Part shown: positions 1 through 5,887 of the stretch, piece after piece
Numbering within the stretch: the first letter of the stretch is position 1
How the letters are laid out: every line of letters starts with the position of its first letter
Assembly (NCBI GenBank): GCA_945982095.1
Contig: CAMFRR010000066.1
Span: forward strand, 1-5,887
DNA from: an uncultured Bacteroidales bacterium
GTDB lineage: Bacteria > Bacteroidota > Bacteroidia > Bacteroidales > UBA932
Direction of reading: 5' to 3'
DNA: 5,887 nt
The notes under the pieces: generated by a model
Databases searched by the model: none
What the model saw: the letters and a program-made list of their open reading frames with translations, nothing else
Told to the model about the DNA's origin: nothing
Program-made: the position numbers and the translations under genes

Positions 1-13
1 GTATAAGAGACAG
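1..13 (+). other. Probable Tn5/Nextera adapter remnant at contig edge
   Basis: The first 13 bases, GTATAAGAGACAG, are identical to the last 13 bases of the 19-base Tn5 mosaic end used in Nextera libraries (AGATGTGTATAAGAGACAG). The match sits exactly at the left edge and in the orientation where genomic DNA follows the adapter. This is what an untrimmed read at a contig end would give. It should not be read as genomic sequence or as a native transposon end. No transposase or other Tn5-like sequence is present in the window. Confidence 0.85.
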
Positions 14-28
14 ACGGCATACTTGTCT

Positions 29-36
29 TAACTTTG
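29..36 (+). promoter_or_regulatory. Bacteroidota -7 promoter element for argS (partial promoter)
   Basis: TAACTTTG fits the Bacteroidota sigma-ABfr -7 consensus TAnnTTTG exactly. It would place the transcription start near positions 41-46 and give a leader of about 20-25 bases before the argS ATG at 66. The matching -33 element (TTG or TTTG about 19-21 bases upstream) would fall at about positions 5-10, inside the adapter remnant, so it cannot be seen here. The leader is A/T-rich and has no Shine-Dalgarno sequence, as is usual in this phylum. Confidence 0.55.
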
Positions 37-65
37 GGAAATTTTTTTTACTCGAACATAATATA

Positions 66-1880
66 ATGAATCCGGAAATATTGATTGCCGCTATGGCACA
101 GGAGGCCGTAGAGGCCCTTTATGGCGTGAAGGCCGGGCTGGATCTTATGCAGGTCAGCCCTACAAGGAAAGAGTTTGAGGGTGATTTTACCCTCGTGGTG
201 TTTCCTCTGCTGAAAATGAGCCGCAAGGCTCCCGATGCCACGGCTCAGGAGATAGGAGAATATTTGACAGCCCACAGCAGCGACATAGCTTCTTTCAATG
301 TGGTGAAGGGCTTCCTCAACATATGCCTCTCAGGCGTCTATTGGAACGGGGTTCTGCGCGGAATAGCTTCAACACAGGACTATGGCCAGCTTCCACCTAC
401 AGGTAAGACCATTATGGTGGAGTATTCTTCTCCGAATACCAACAAACCTCTGCACCTCGGACACATACGCAACAATCTGCTAGGCTGGTCAGTGGCCAAA
501 CTGCTCGAAACTGCGGGCAACAGGGTCATTAAGGTGAACCTCGTCAACGACAGGGGTATACACATTTGCAAGAGCATGCTCGCCTGGCTGAAGACTGCCA
601 ATGGCGCCACACCGCAGACCAGCGGCAAAAAAGGTGACCACCTTGTGGGCGACTGCTATGTAGCCTTCAACGACATCTACAAGAAAGAGGTGGCCGAACT
701 TAAGGAAAAATACCTGGCTGAGGGAATGGATGAGGAAAGTGCGAAGGAACAGGCAGGAAAGAATGCCCCGTCCCTGCTCGAAGCTCAGGATATGCTTTTC
801 AAGTGGGAGAATGGAGACCCGGAGGTACGTGCCCTTTGGGAAAAGATGAACTCCTGGGTTTATGCCGGCTTCGACAAAACATACAAAGACCTGGGCATTT
901 CCTTCGACAGGGTGTATTATGAGTCACAGACCTATCTCAACGGCAAGGCTTTGGTGCAACAGGGCCTTGATATGGGCGTGTTTGAACGTATGCCGGACGG
1001 CAGCGTATGGTGTGACCTTACCTCAGACGGACTGGACCGCAAGCTGCTCTTGCGTAAAGACGGCACCTCAGTCTACATGACCCAGGACCTTGGAACTGCA
1101 AAACAGCGTTTCGAGGAATACAAGCTGGATGAGGAAATATATGTGGTGGGCAACGAGCAGAACTATCATTTCCAGGTTCTCAAGCTTATTCTCAAGAAAC
1201 TGGGCTTTGACTGGAGCGATGCCATTTACCATCTTTCTTACGGCATGGTTGAACTTCCTGAGGGCAAGATGAAGTCCCGTGAGGGAACCGTAGTAGATGC
1301 TGATGACCTCATAAACGATATGTACAGGACTGCCCGTGAGACTTCTCTGGAATTGGGCAAGCTGGACGGCATGGACGAGCAGCAGCAGGACAAGCTCTTC
1401 CATATGATAGGACTCGGAGCCCTCAAATACTTCATAATCAAGGTGGACCCTAAGAAGACCATGCTCTTCGATCCTAAGGAATCCATTGATTTCAACGGAA
1501 ATACAGGCCCTTTCATACAGTATACCCACGCGCGTATATGCTCTATTCTGCGCAAGGCGGACGCTCAGGGTATTGCCTTCTCTGCAGACAGCCTTGAAGG
1601 AAAGACGGAATACAGTCCTGTAGAGACCAGAATCATCAAGATTCTTTCTGCCTTCCCGGGCAAGATTTCGGAAGCAGCAGCTGCGCATTCTCCGGCTCTG
1701 GTGGCCAATTACGCCTATGAGCTTGCCAAACTTTTCAATCAGTATTACCAGCAGACACCTATACTCAAAGAGACGGATTTGAGCATAGTGGCTGTGCGTC
1801 TGGTACTTATAAATACGATTGCCAGCGTGTTACGTAAAGCCATGTCAGTGCTCGGCATTGAACTGCCTGAGAAAATGTAA
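66..1880 (+). CDS. argS: Arginyl-tRNA synthetase (arginine--tRNA ligase)
   Basis: This is a cytoplasmic class I aminoacyl-tRNA synthetase that attaches arginine to tRNA-Arg using ATP. The 604-residue frame is complete and of normal length for bacterial ArgS (about 550-610). Residues 1 to about 100 form the N-terminal Add-1 domain that contacts the tRNA D-loop. The Rossmann catalytic core follows, with SSPNTNKPLHLGH at 121-133; HLGH at 130-133 is the HIGH signature. KMKSR at 401-405 stands in the KMSKS loop position; this variant is, from memory, typical of Bacteroidota ArgS. Residues 476-490 (FNGNTGPFIQYTHAR) open the C-terminal helical DALR anticodon-binding domain, which runs to the end. 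The ATG at 66 is chosen because it starts the Add-1 domain and lies 29 bases after a -7 promoter element. The next gene has its own promoter, so argS is probably transcribed alone or as the last gene of its unit. No disruption is seen. Confidence 0.98.
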   Translation: MNPEILIAAMAQEAVEALYGVKAGLDLMQVSPTRKEFEGDFTLVVFPLLKMSRKAPDATAQEIGEYLTAHSSDIASFNVVKGFLNICLSGVYWNGVLRGIASTQDYGQLPPTGKTIMVEYSSPNTNKPLHLGHIRNNLLGWSVAKLLETAGNRVIKVNLVNDRGIHICKSMLAWLKTANGATPQTSGKKGDHLVGDCYVAFNDIYKKEVAELKEKYLAEGMDEESAKEQAGKNAPSLLEAQDMLFKWENGDPEVRALWEKMNSWVYAGFDKTYKDLGISFDRVYYESQTYLNGKALVQQGLDMGVFERMPDGSVWCDLTSDGLDRKLLLRKDGTSVYMTQDLGTAKQRFEEYKLDEEIYVVGNEQNYHFQVLKLILKKLGFDWSDAIYHLSYGMVELPEGKMKSREGTVVDADDLINDMYRTARETSLELGKLDGMDEQQQDKLFHMIGLGALKYFIIKVDPKKTMLFDPKESIDFNGNTGPFIQYTHARICSILRKADAQGIAFSADSLEGKTEYSPVETRIIKILSAFPGKISEAAAAHSPALVANYAYELAKLFNQYYQQTPILKETDLSIVAVRLVLINTIASVLRKAMSVLGIELPEKM

Positions 1881-1886
1881 ATATTT

Positions 1887-1917
1887 TTTGTCGGACAGAA
1901 AAATTGTTCTAATATTG
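1887..1917 (+). promoter_or_regulatory. Bacteroidota-type promoter for the small acidic gene and ClC gene
   Basis: TTTG at 1887-1890 fits the -33 element. TAATATTG at 1910-1917 fits the -7 consensus TAnnTTTG with one mismatch. The spacer is 19 bases, within the usual Bacteroidota range. Transcription would start at about 1922-1927, leaving a leader of about 15-20 bases before the ATG at 1941. The elements lie in the only spacer between argS and the next gene. A short inverted repeat (TTGC-AGC-GCAA, 1915-1925) overlaps the -7 end and the predicted start site. It may be chance or a regulator site. Confidence 0.65.
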
Positions 1918-1940
1918 CAGCGCAAATTTAGACTAAACCT

Positions 1941-2282
1941 ATGATCAACACAAACAAGAAGAGAAGAGTTGTCAGCTACGACAACATGGACGACATGCTG
2001 CGTGCTGCATTTGATGAGAAGTACCCGAAAGGCGTGATTGATTATCTCCCGGATGCAAACAAATATGACAAGCCGGACGGCACATCTTTTTATGCCGTAA
2101 CGATAGAGACTGATCAGTGCATAGCGCTTGTAAAGGTCAATGTCAATGTTGACGCAGCTGAAGATATAGAGAATTGGCTGAATTCTGACGATACTTCGGA
2201 TGATGGAGATCAGGAGAACATTCCTGACGAAAATATCTCCCAGTACAGCAATGGCGAGGATGATTCAGCTGATTCGGAGTAG
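1941..2282 (+). CDS. Small acidic protein of unknown function, coupled to ClC gene
   Basis: This gene encodes 113 residues and I cannot assign a function. There is no signal peptide or membrane segment, so the product is probably cytoplasmic. Residues 1-10 are basic (KKRR at 6-9). Residues 11-70 look like a small folded alpha/beta unit: a predicted helix around YDNMDDMLRAAF (13-24), a YPKG turn (28-31), KPDGTSFYAVTIE (44-56) and a strand-like stretch IALVKVNVNV (61-70). Residues 71-113 contain 17 Asp/Glu and no Lys/Arg, which suggests a disordered acidic tail. I recall similar KPDGTSFYAV-type small proteins in other Bacteroidales, so it is probably real and conserved, but this is from memory. 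Support for coding includes the promoter 23 bases upstream of the ATG and the overlap with the ClC gene. Its last codons are shared with the ClC start region, which implies co-transcription. There is no Shine-Dalgarno sequence. Confidence 0.8.
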   Translation: MINTNKKRRVVSYDNMDDMLRAAFDEKYPKGVIDYLPDANKYDKPDGTSFYAVTIETDQCIALVKVNVNVDAAEDIENWLNSDDTSDDGDQENIPDENISQYSNGEDDSADSE

Positions 2283-4038
2283 ACTGATAAATTTCAGTTC
2301 CAGGATTTCCCAGCGAAAACTAATTCTCATACTGGCATTGTTGGTGGGCACCGCCTGCGGTTTTGCTTCAGTACTGCTGCATTTTCTGATTCACAACATA
2401 CGTTCCCTGGCTACGGGCTGGATTGACGGAAGCATGTCATTCATGTATGCAATCCTGCCCGGCTTGGGTATGCTCATATCCCTGCTTCTGGTAAAATACC
2501 TGGTCAGGGATAACATCGGACATGGTGTTACTAAGGTACTGGTTGCCGTCTCCAAGAATGAAAGCCGCATTAAGGCCCACAATATGTGGAGTTCCATAAT
2601 CACTTCAGGCATCACCATAGGCATGGGCGGTTCTGTCGGAGCCGAGGCTCCAATCGTCTATACAGGCGCCGCCATAGGCTCCAATGTCGCGAGGTTCATG
2701 GGCTTGTCCCACAAGGATGTGACCCTGCTTCTGGGCTGCGGTGCAGCCGGTGCCGTGGCCGGAATATTCAAGGCTCCGCTGGCAGGCATTCTGTTCACTT
2801 TGGAGATACTGCTTTTCAATATCTCCATGACCAGCATGCTGCCCCTTCTGCTCAGCACCGTGTCAGCCACCGTGATTTCATGCCTTTTCAGCGGCACCAC
2901 TGCGCAGTTCAGCTGCAACGTAACACCCTTTGCCATGCAGAACATCCCCGCCTACATAGTGCTGGGAATATTCTGTTCCCTCTTTTCCATGTATTTCAAC
3001 CGCACCACCATGTGGTTGGAAGACAAGGCCAAGCAGATTTCTAACCCATATGTAAAATGGGCCATTTGTTCTGTGGGCTTGGGCTTGCTCATATTCCTCT
3101 TTCCCCCTCTTTATGGTGAGGGATATACAGACCTGCAGGTACTTCTTGCGGGCAAGACTCCTGACTACACCGGGCTTTCTCCATTGGACTTCTTCCTGTC
3201 CAAACCTGCACTCATTCCGGTTTTCTTCCTGCTGATTCTCATACTCAAGGTATTTTCCATGACTTTTACCAATGCCGGAGGAGGCGTGGGCGGTACCTTC
3301 GGTCCTACCCTTTTCATTGGAGGAATTGCCGGATTCCTGGTGGCGAGGCTCATAAACATGATGTTCGGAGCTTCTGCTTTCAGCGTGCCTGAGGCCAATT
3401 TCGTGCTGGTAGGCATGGCCGGCCTCATGGCAGGTGTGATGCAGGCTCCAATGACTGCAATCTTCCTCATTGCCGAGATTTCAGGCGGCTACGATCTTCT
3501 GATTCCTCTCATACTCACATCCACCATTTCATATGGCATTTCCCACGCTGTGGATCCATATTCCATTTACACCAAGCGTATTGCGGCCCGCGGTGAGCTT
3601 CTTACCCACGATTCGGACCAGGCCGTGCTGACTCTTTTGAAAGTACAGGATTTCATAGAGGAAGATTTTGAGACTGTGGATATAGAGGACAGTCTTGGAC
3701 AATTCGTGAATGCAGTGGCCGCGTCAAAGCGTAATATTTTCCCTGTTGTGGATAAACGCCACCGCTTCCAGGGCCTTGTGTCTCTGGATGATGTGCGCAA
3801 GGATATGTTCAAGTCCGAACTGTATGATAAGATGCACGTTTACAATTTCATGCAGTCGGCTCCGGATTATATATATGATACGGACAATATGCAACAGGTA
3901 ATGAAAAAATTTGAGAATACCGGCGCATGGAACCTGCCCGTTGTGAGTGCAGGCGAACGCAAATACCTGGGCTTCATATCCAAATCCAAGATTTTTACCG
4001 AGTACCGCTCACGCCTCCAGGAAGTGAGCCACGATTGA
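2251..4038 (+). CDS. ClC-family chloride channel/transporter with C-terminal CBS pair
   Basis: This inner-membrane ClC protein should move chloride or related anions. Numbered from the ATG at 2251 it has 595 residues. Hydrophobic segments run from about residue 24 to 435. The ion-pathway motifs are GHGVT at 90-94 (GSGIP position), GAEAP at 130-134 (GREGP position, with the gating glutamate kept as E132), GGTFGP at 347-352 (GxFxP position) and Y440, which aligns with the E. coli ClC-ec1 pore tyrosine 445. FTLEI at 182-186 places Ile186 where ClC-ec1 has the internal proton glutamate E203. Two CBS domains follow (about 463-520 and 534-586); such pairs often bind adenine nucleotides and control gating. 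The start is uncertain: in-frame ATGs lie at 2200, 2203, 2251 and 2260. I prefer 2251 or 2260 because they leave about 20 residues before the first helix. Either way the start overlaps the upstream gene (32 or 23 bases), which suggests translational coupling. Whether it is a channel or an H+/Cl- exchanger cannot be settled by sequence alone. Confidence 0.95.
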   Translation: MARMIQLIRSRLINFSSRISQRKLILILALLVGTACGFASVLLHFLIHNIRSLATGWIDGSMSFMYAILPGLGMLISLLLVKYLVRDNIGHGVTKVLVAVSKNESRIKAHNMWSSIITSGITIGMGGSVGAEAPIVYTGAAIGSNVARFMGLSHKDVTLLLGCGAAGAVAGIFKAPLAGILFTLEILLFNISMTSMLPLLLSTVSATVISCLFSGTTAQFSCNVTPFAMQNIPAYIVLGIFCSLFSMYFNRTTMWLEDKAKQISNPYVKWAICSVGLGLLIFLFPPLYGEGYTDLQVLLAGKTPDYTGLSPLDFFLSKPALIPVFFLLILILKVFSMTFTNAGGGVGGTFGPTLFIGGIAGFLVARLINMMFGASAFSVPEANFVLVGMAGLMAGVMQAPMTAIFLIAEISGGYDLLIPLILTSTISYGISHAVDPYSIYTKRIAARGELLTHDSDQAVLTLLKVQDFIEEDFETVDIEDSLGQFVNAVAASKRNIFPVVDKRHRFQGLVSLDDVRKDMFKSELYDKMHVYNFMQSAPDYIYDTDNMQQVMKKFENTGAWNLPVVSAGERKYLGFISKSKIFTEYRSRLQEVSHD

Positions 4039-4045
4039 TGAATGC

Positions 4046-4065
4046 AGTTTCGCATTTGCGGAACT
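4046..4065 (+). other. Hairpin in the spacer between the ClC gene and tex
   Basis: An 8-base-pair stem (AGTTTCGC at 4046-4053 with GCGGAACT at 4058-4065, one T-G wobble) closes an ATTT loop. It begins 8 bases after the ClC stop codon. No T-run follows, so it is not a standard intrinsic terminator. It could be an RNA processing or stability element, or it may be chance. It lies inside an 11-codon ORF (4038-4073). Confidence 0.35.
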
Positions 4066-4088
4066 CAAGCTAAAGATTATTCCTCCCC

Positions 4089-5887
4089 ATGAAAGAAATC
4101 TATATACAGCATCTGGCCTCCTTGCTGCAAGTCAAGGCCTGGCAGGTTGAGAATTGTGCGTCTTTGCTCTCAGAAGGTGCCACCATACCTTTCGTAAGCC
4201 GTTACCGTAAGGAAAAGACAGGCGGCCTGGATGAAGTGGATGTGGCTCAGATACGCCATTATTCAGAGCTTTTCGAGCAGATGGAAAAGCGCAAGAAGAC
4301 CATATTGGAGACCGTTGAGCAGGCCGGAGCCTTGACGGAAGGACTGAGGGATAGCATAGAGAACTGTGTGGATCCCAATGTGTTGGAGGATTTGTATCTG
4401 CCTTATAAACCAAAACGTCGCACCAGGGCTACAGCTGCCCGTGAGCTGGGCCTTCAGCCCCTTGCCGACAAATTCTGGAACATAAGCTGCCGCGACCCGT
4501 ATGCCGAGGCCAAGGCTATGGTCTCAGGGCTCGATACTGAGCTGGACGTTGAGGCTGCCATATCCGGCGCCAATGACATTGTGGCTGAGGGAATAAGCGA
4601 GATGGCAAGTGTAAGGGAAGCAATGAGGCGGGAATTTTCACATTCACATCTTGTGTGCAAGAAGGCCAAGGGAGCTGATTCCAAGGATGGAGCCTCCAAG
4701 TACCGCAGCTACTTCGATTTCAGGATGCCTCTGCAACGTATGGCTCCACACCAGATTCTGGCTGTCTTAAGGGCTGATAACGAGGGTGTTATATCTATCA
4801 AAATAGATCCCAGGGAGGATGCCTGTCTCAAGAAAATATATTATGAATTCTCCAAAGGCAAACCATACCCTACAGCGTCAATGCGTAAGCTTCTGGATCA
4901 GACCGTAGAGGATGCGTTCAACCGTCTTCTGCTGCCTTCGATTACGACAGAGGTTTTGCGTGCTGCAAAGCAGAAAGCTGACTTGGAATCAATAAGGATA
5001 TTCGGGGAGAATCTGCGCCAGATTCTGCTTGCGGCCCCTGTGGGCGGCAAAGCCACCCTTGCCATTGACCCCGGATTCCGTACAGGCTGCAAAGTGGTAT
5101 GCCTGGATGCCAACGGTTCTCTGCTCCATGCCGAGACAATATTCCCACATCCTCCTGCTAATCAGAAAGTTAAGGCCATACAACAGATGTCAGCGATGAT
5201 TCAGGCTTATAAACCTGAGGTCATAGCCGTGGGCAATGGCACAGCTGGCCGCGAGACTGAGGATTTCCTGCGCAAAGTTCCTATGCCTGCCGAAATCAAG
5301 ATATACAGCGTGAACGAAGACGGTGCATCTGTCTACTCGGCCGGGGATATTGCGCGCAAAGAATTTCCGGATCAGGACATTACAGTAAGAGGGGCTGTGT
5401 CCATAGGCCGCCGTCTGATGGACCCTCTGTCGGAACTTGTGAAGATAGATCCCAAATCTTTGGGTGTGGGACAGTACCAGCATGATGTGGACCAGGCCTT
5501 GCTCAAGGAAAAGCTGGACGATGTGGTTGAGAGTTGTGTTAACAGCGTCGGAGTCAACCTGAATACAGCTTCAGAATATCTTCTGTCCTATGTTTCAGGA
5601 GTGGGTCCGTCCCTTGCCTCAAATATAGTCGCATACAGGAATGAAATAGGCTCTTTTTTGTCTCGAGAGCAGTTGCGTAAGGTTAAACGTCTGGGTGACA
5701 AGGCTTTCGAACTCTGTGCTGCATTTTTGAGAATTGACGGGGCGCAGAATCCTCTGGATAATTCTGCAGTACATCCTGAGGCATACCACATAGCGGAGAA
5801 GATGGCTTCAGACCTCGGTGTAACGGTGGCGGCCCTTATTGCAGATTCTGCACTTTGCGACAGAATTGAAGCCGAAAGGTATGTGGG
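4089..5887 (+). CDS. tex: Tex (YhgF-type) RNA-binding transcription accessory protein, 3' truncated
   Basis: The frame is open to the right edge, giving 599 full codons plus two bases. Tex proteins are usually about 700-780 residues, so over 100 C-terminal residues are missing, including the RNA-binding S1 domain. Tex is a cytoplasmic nucleic-acid-binding protein related to eukaryotic Spt6 and is linked to transcription. Visible domains are: the helical Tex N-terminal region (about 1-190) with IPFVSRYRKEKTGGLDE near residue 33; a YqgF/RNase H-like domain (about 323-450) with AIDPGFRTG around D327, GNGTAGRETE at 382-391 and the GVGQYQHDV block; and a helix-hairpin-helix region (about 484-555) with VGVNLNTAS and SGVG at 503-506. 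The conserved AVHPE follows at 560-564. The ATG at 4089 is the first in frame after an in-frame TAA at 4071-4073. There is no Shine-Dalgarno sequence; CCTCCCC stands directly before the ATG. No promoter is recognised in the 50-base spacer, so read-through from the ClC gene is likely. Confidence 0.96.
   Translation, partial: MKEIYIQHLASLLQVKAWQVENCASLLSEGATIPFVSRYRKEKTGGLDEVDVAQIRHYSELFEQMEKRKKTILETVEQAGALTEGLRDSIENCVDPNVLEDLYLPYKPKRRTRATAARELGLQPLADKFWNISCRDPYAEAKAMVSGLDTELDVEAAISGANDIVAEGISEMASVREAMRREFSHSHLVCKKAKGADSKDGASKYRSYFDFRMPLQRMAPHQILAVLRADNEGVISIKIDPREDACLKKIYYEFSKGKPYPTASMRKLLDQTVEDAFNRLLLPSITTEVLRAAKQKADLESIRIFGENLRQILLAAPVGGKATLAIDPGFRTGCKVVCLDANGSLLHAETIFPHPPANQKVKAIQQMSAMIQAYKPEVIAVGNGTAGRETEDFLRKVPMPAEIKIYSVNEDGASVYSAGDIARKEFPDQDITVRGAVSIGRRLMDPLSELVKIDPKSLGVGQYQHDVDQALLKEKLDDVVESCVNSVGVNLNTASEYLLSYVSGVGPSLASNIVAYRNEIGSFLSREQLRKVKRLGDKAFELCAAFLRIDGAQNPLDNSAVHPEAYHIAEKMASDLGVTVAALIADSALCDRIEAERYV

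Noticed and set aside
1..13. Native Tn5/IS50-type transposon end.
   Set aside because: The mosaic end is an engineered sequence. The match sits exactly at the contig edge, and no transposase or target duplication is seen. Library adapter explains it better.
1068..1688. A 206-codon open frame on the minus strand inside argS.
   Set aside because: It lies wholly antisense to a clear argS gene, and its product resembles no family I know. It is a frame shadow of the coding sequence.
1851..1889. Possible intrinsic terminator of argS: stem CTCGGCA / TGCC(T)GAG at 1851-1871 and a T-run at 1884-1889.
   Set aside because: The stem has a bulge and lies within the argS coding end. Twelve bases separate it from the T-run, too far for a standard terminator. 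The T-run also serves as part of the -33 promoter element.
2586..3044. A 152-codon + strand frame inside the ClC gene, rich in His and Arg.
   Set aside because: It is an out-of-frame reading of conserved ClC membrane segments. The His/Arg content comes from reading Ala, Gly, Ile and Thr codons in another frame.
4051..4058. Possible -7 promoter element (CGCATTTG) upstream of tex.
   Set aside because: TTTG is present, but the essential TA at the start of TAnnTTTG is CG, and there is no well-spaced -33 TTTG. I do not call a promoter.
1..5887. Search for tRNA, rRNA, CRISPR arrays, tandem repeats, insertion sequences and defence-like gene clusters.
   Set aside because: I saw no regularly spaced repeats, cloverleaf-like sequences, IS ends or genes of such systems. 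The region looks like ordinary chromosomal core with one unknown small gene.

Overview
This window reads as the start of an assembled contig from a Bacteroidota genome, most likely Bacteroidales. Four things suggest this. The ArgS, ClC and Tex proteins match my memory of Bacteroidales homologues. Two upstream regions carry Bacteroidota-type promoter elements (TTTG and TAnnTTTG). The start codons lack Shine-Dalgarno sequences. Base composition is roughly balanced. I cannot assign a genus from the sequence alone. The first 13 bases equal the 3' part of the Tn5 (Nextera) mosaic end, so the left edge is probably untrimmed library adapter, not genome.

Layout, all genes on the + strand. (1) 1-65: adapter remnant, then a partial promoter (TAACTTTG at 29-36) and a short leader. 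(2) 66-1880: complete arginyl-tRNA synthetase (argS). (3) 1881-1940: intergenic region with a well-spaced Bacteroidota promoter. (4) 1941-2282: a 113-residue protein of unknown function with a strongly acidic tail. (5) About 2251-4038: a ClC-family chloride channel or transporter with two C-terminal CBS domains, whose start overlaps the end of the small gene. (6) 4039-4088: a short spacer with a hairpin and a tiny ORF. (7) 4089 to the right edge: the first 599 codons of tex, an RNA-binding transcription accessory protein. It is cut by the window end before its S1 domain. No gap longer than 65 bases lacks a gene.

How the genes relate: argS appears to be its own unit, because a new promoter lies directly after it. 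The small acidic gene and the ClC gene overlap and are very likely co-transcribed and translationally coupled. tex follows after 50 bases with no recognisable promoter, so it may be read through from the same transcript. The functions (tRNA charging, anion transport, transcription/translation upkeep) do not form an obvious pathway.

I found no convincing new biological system. The points most worth checking are the adapter remnant, the unknown acidic protein coupled to the ClC gene, and the altered ion-pathway motifs of the ClC protein (GAEAP in place of GREGP, and Ile at the usual internal proton-glutamate position).
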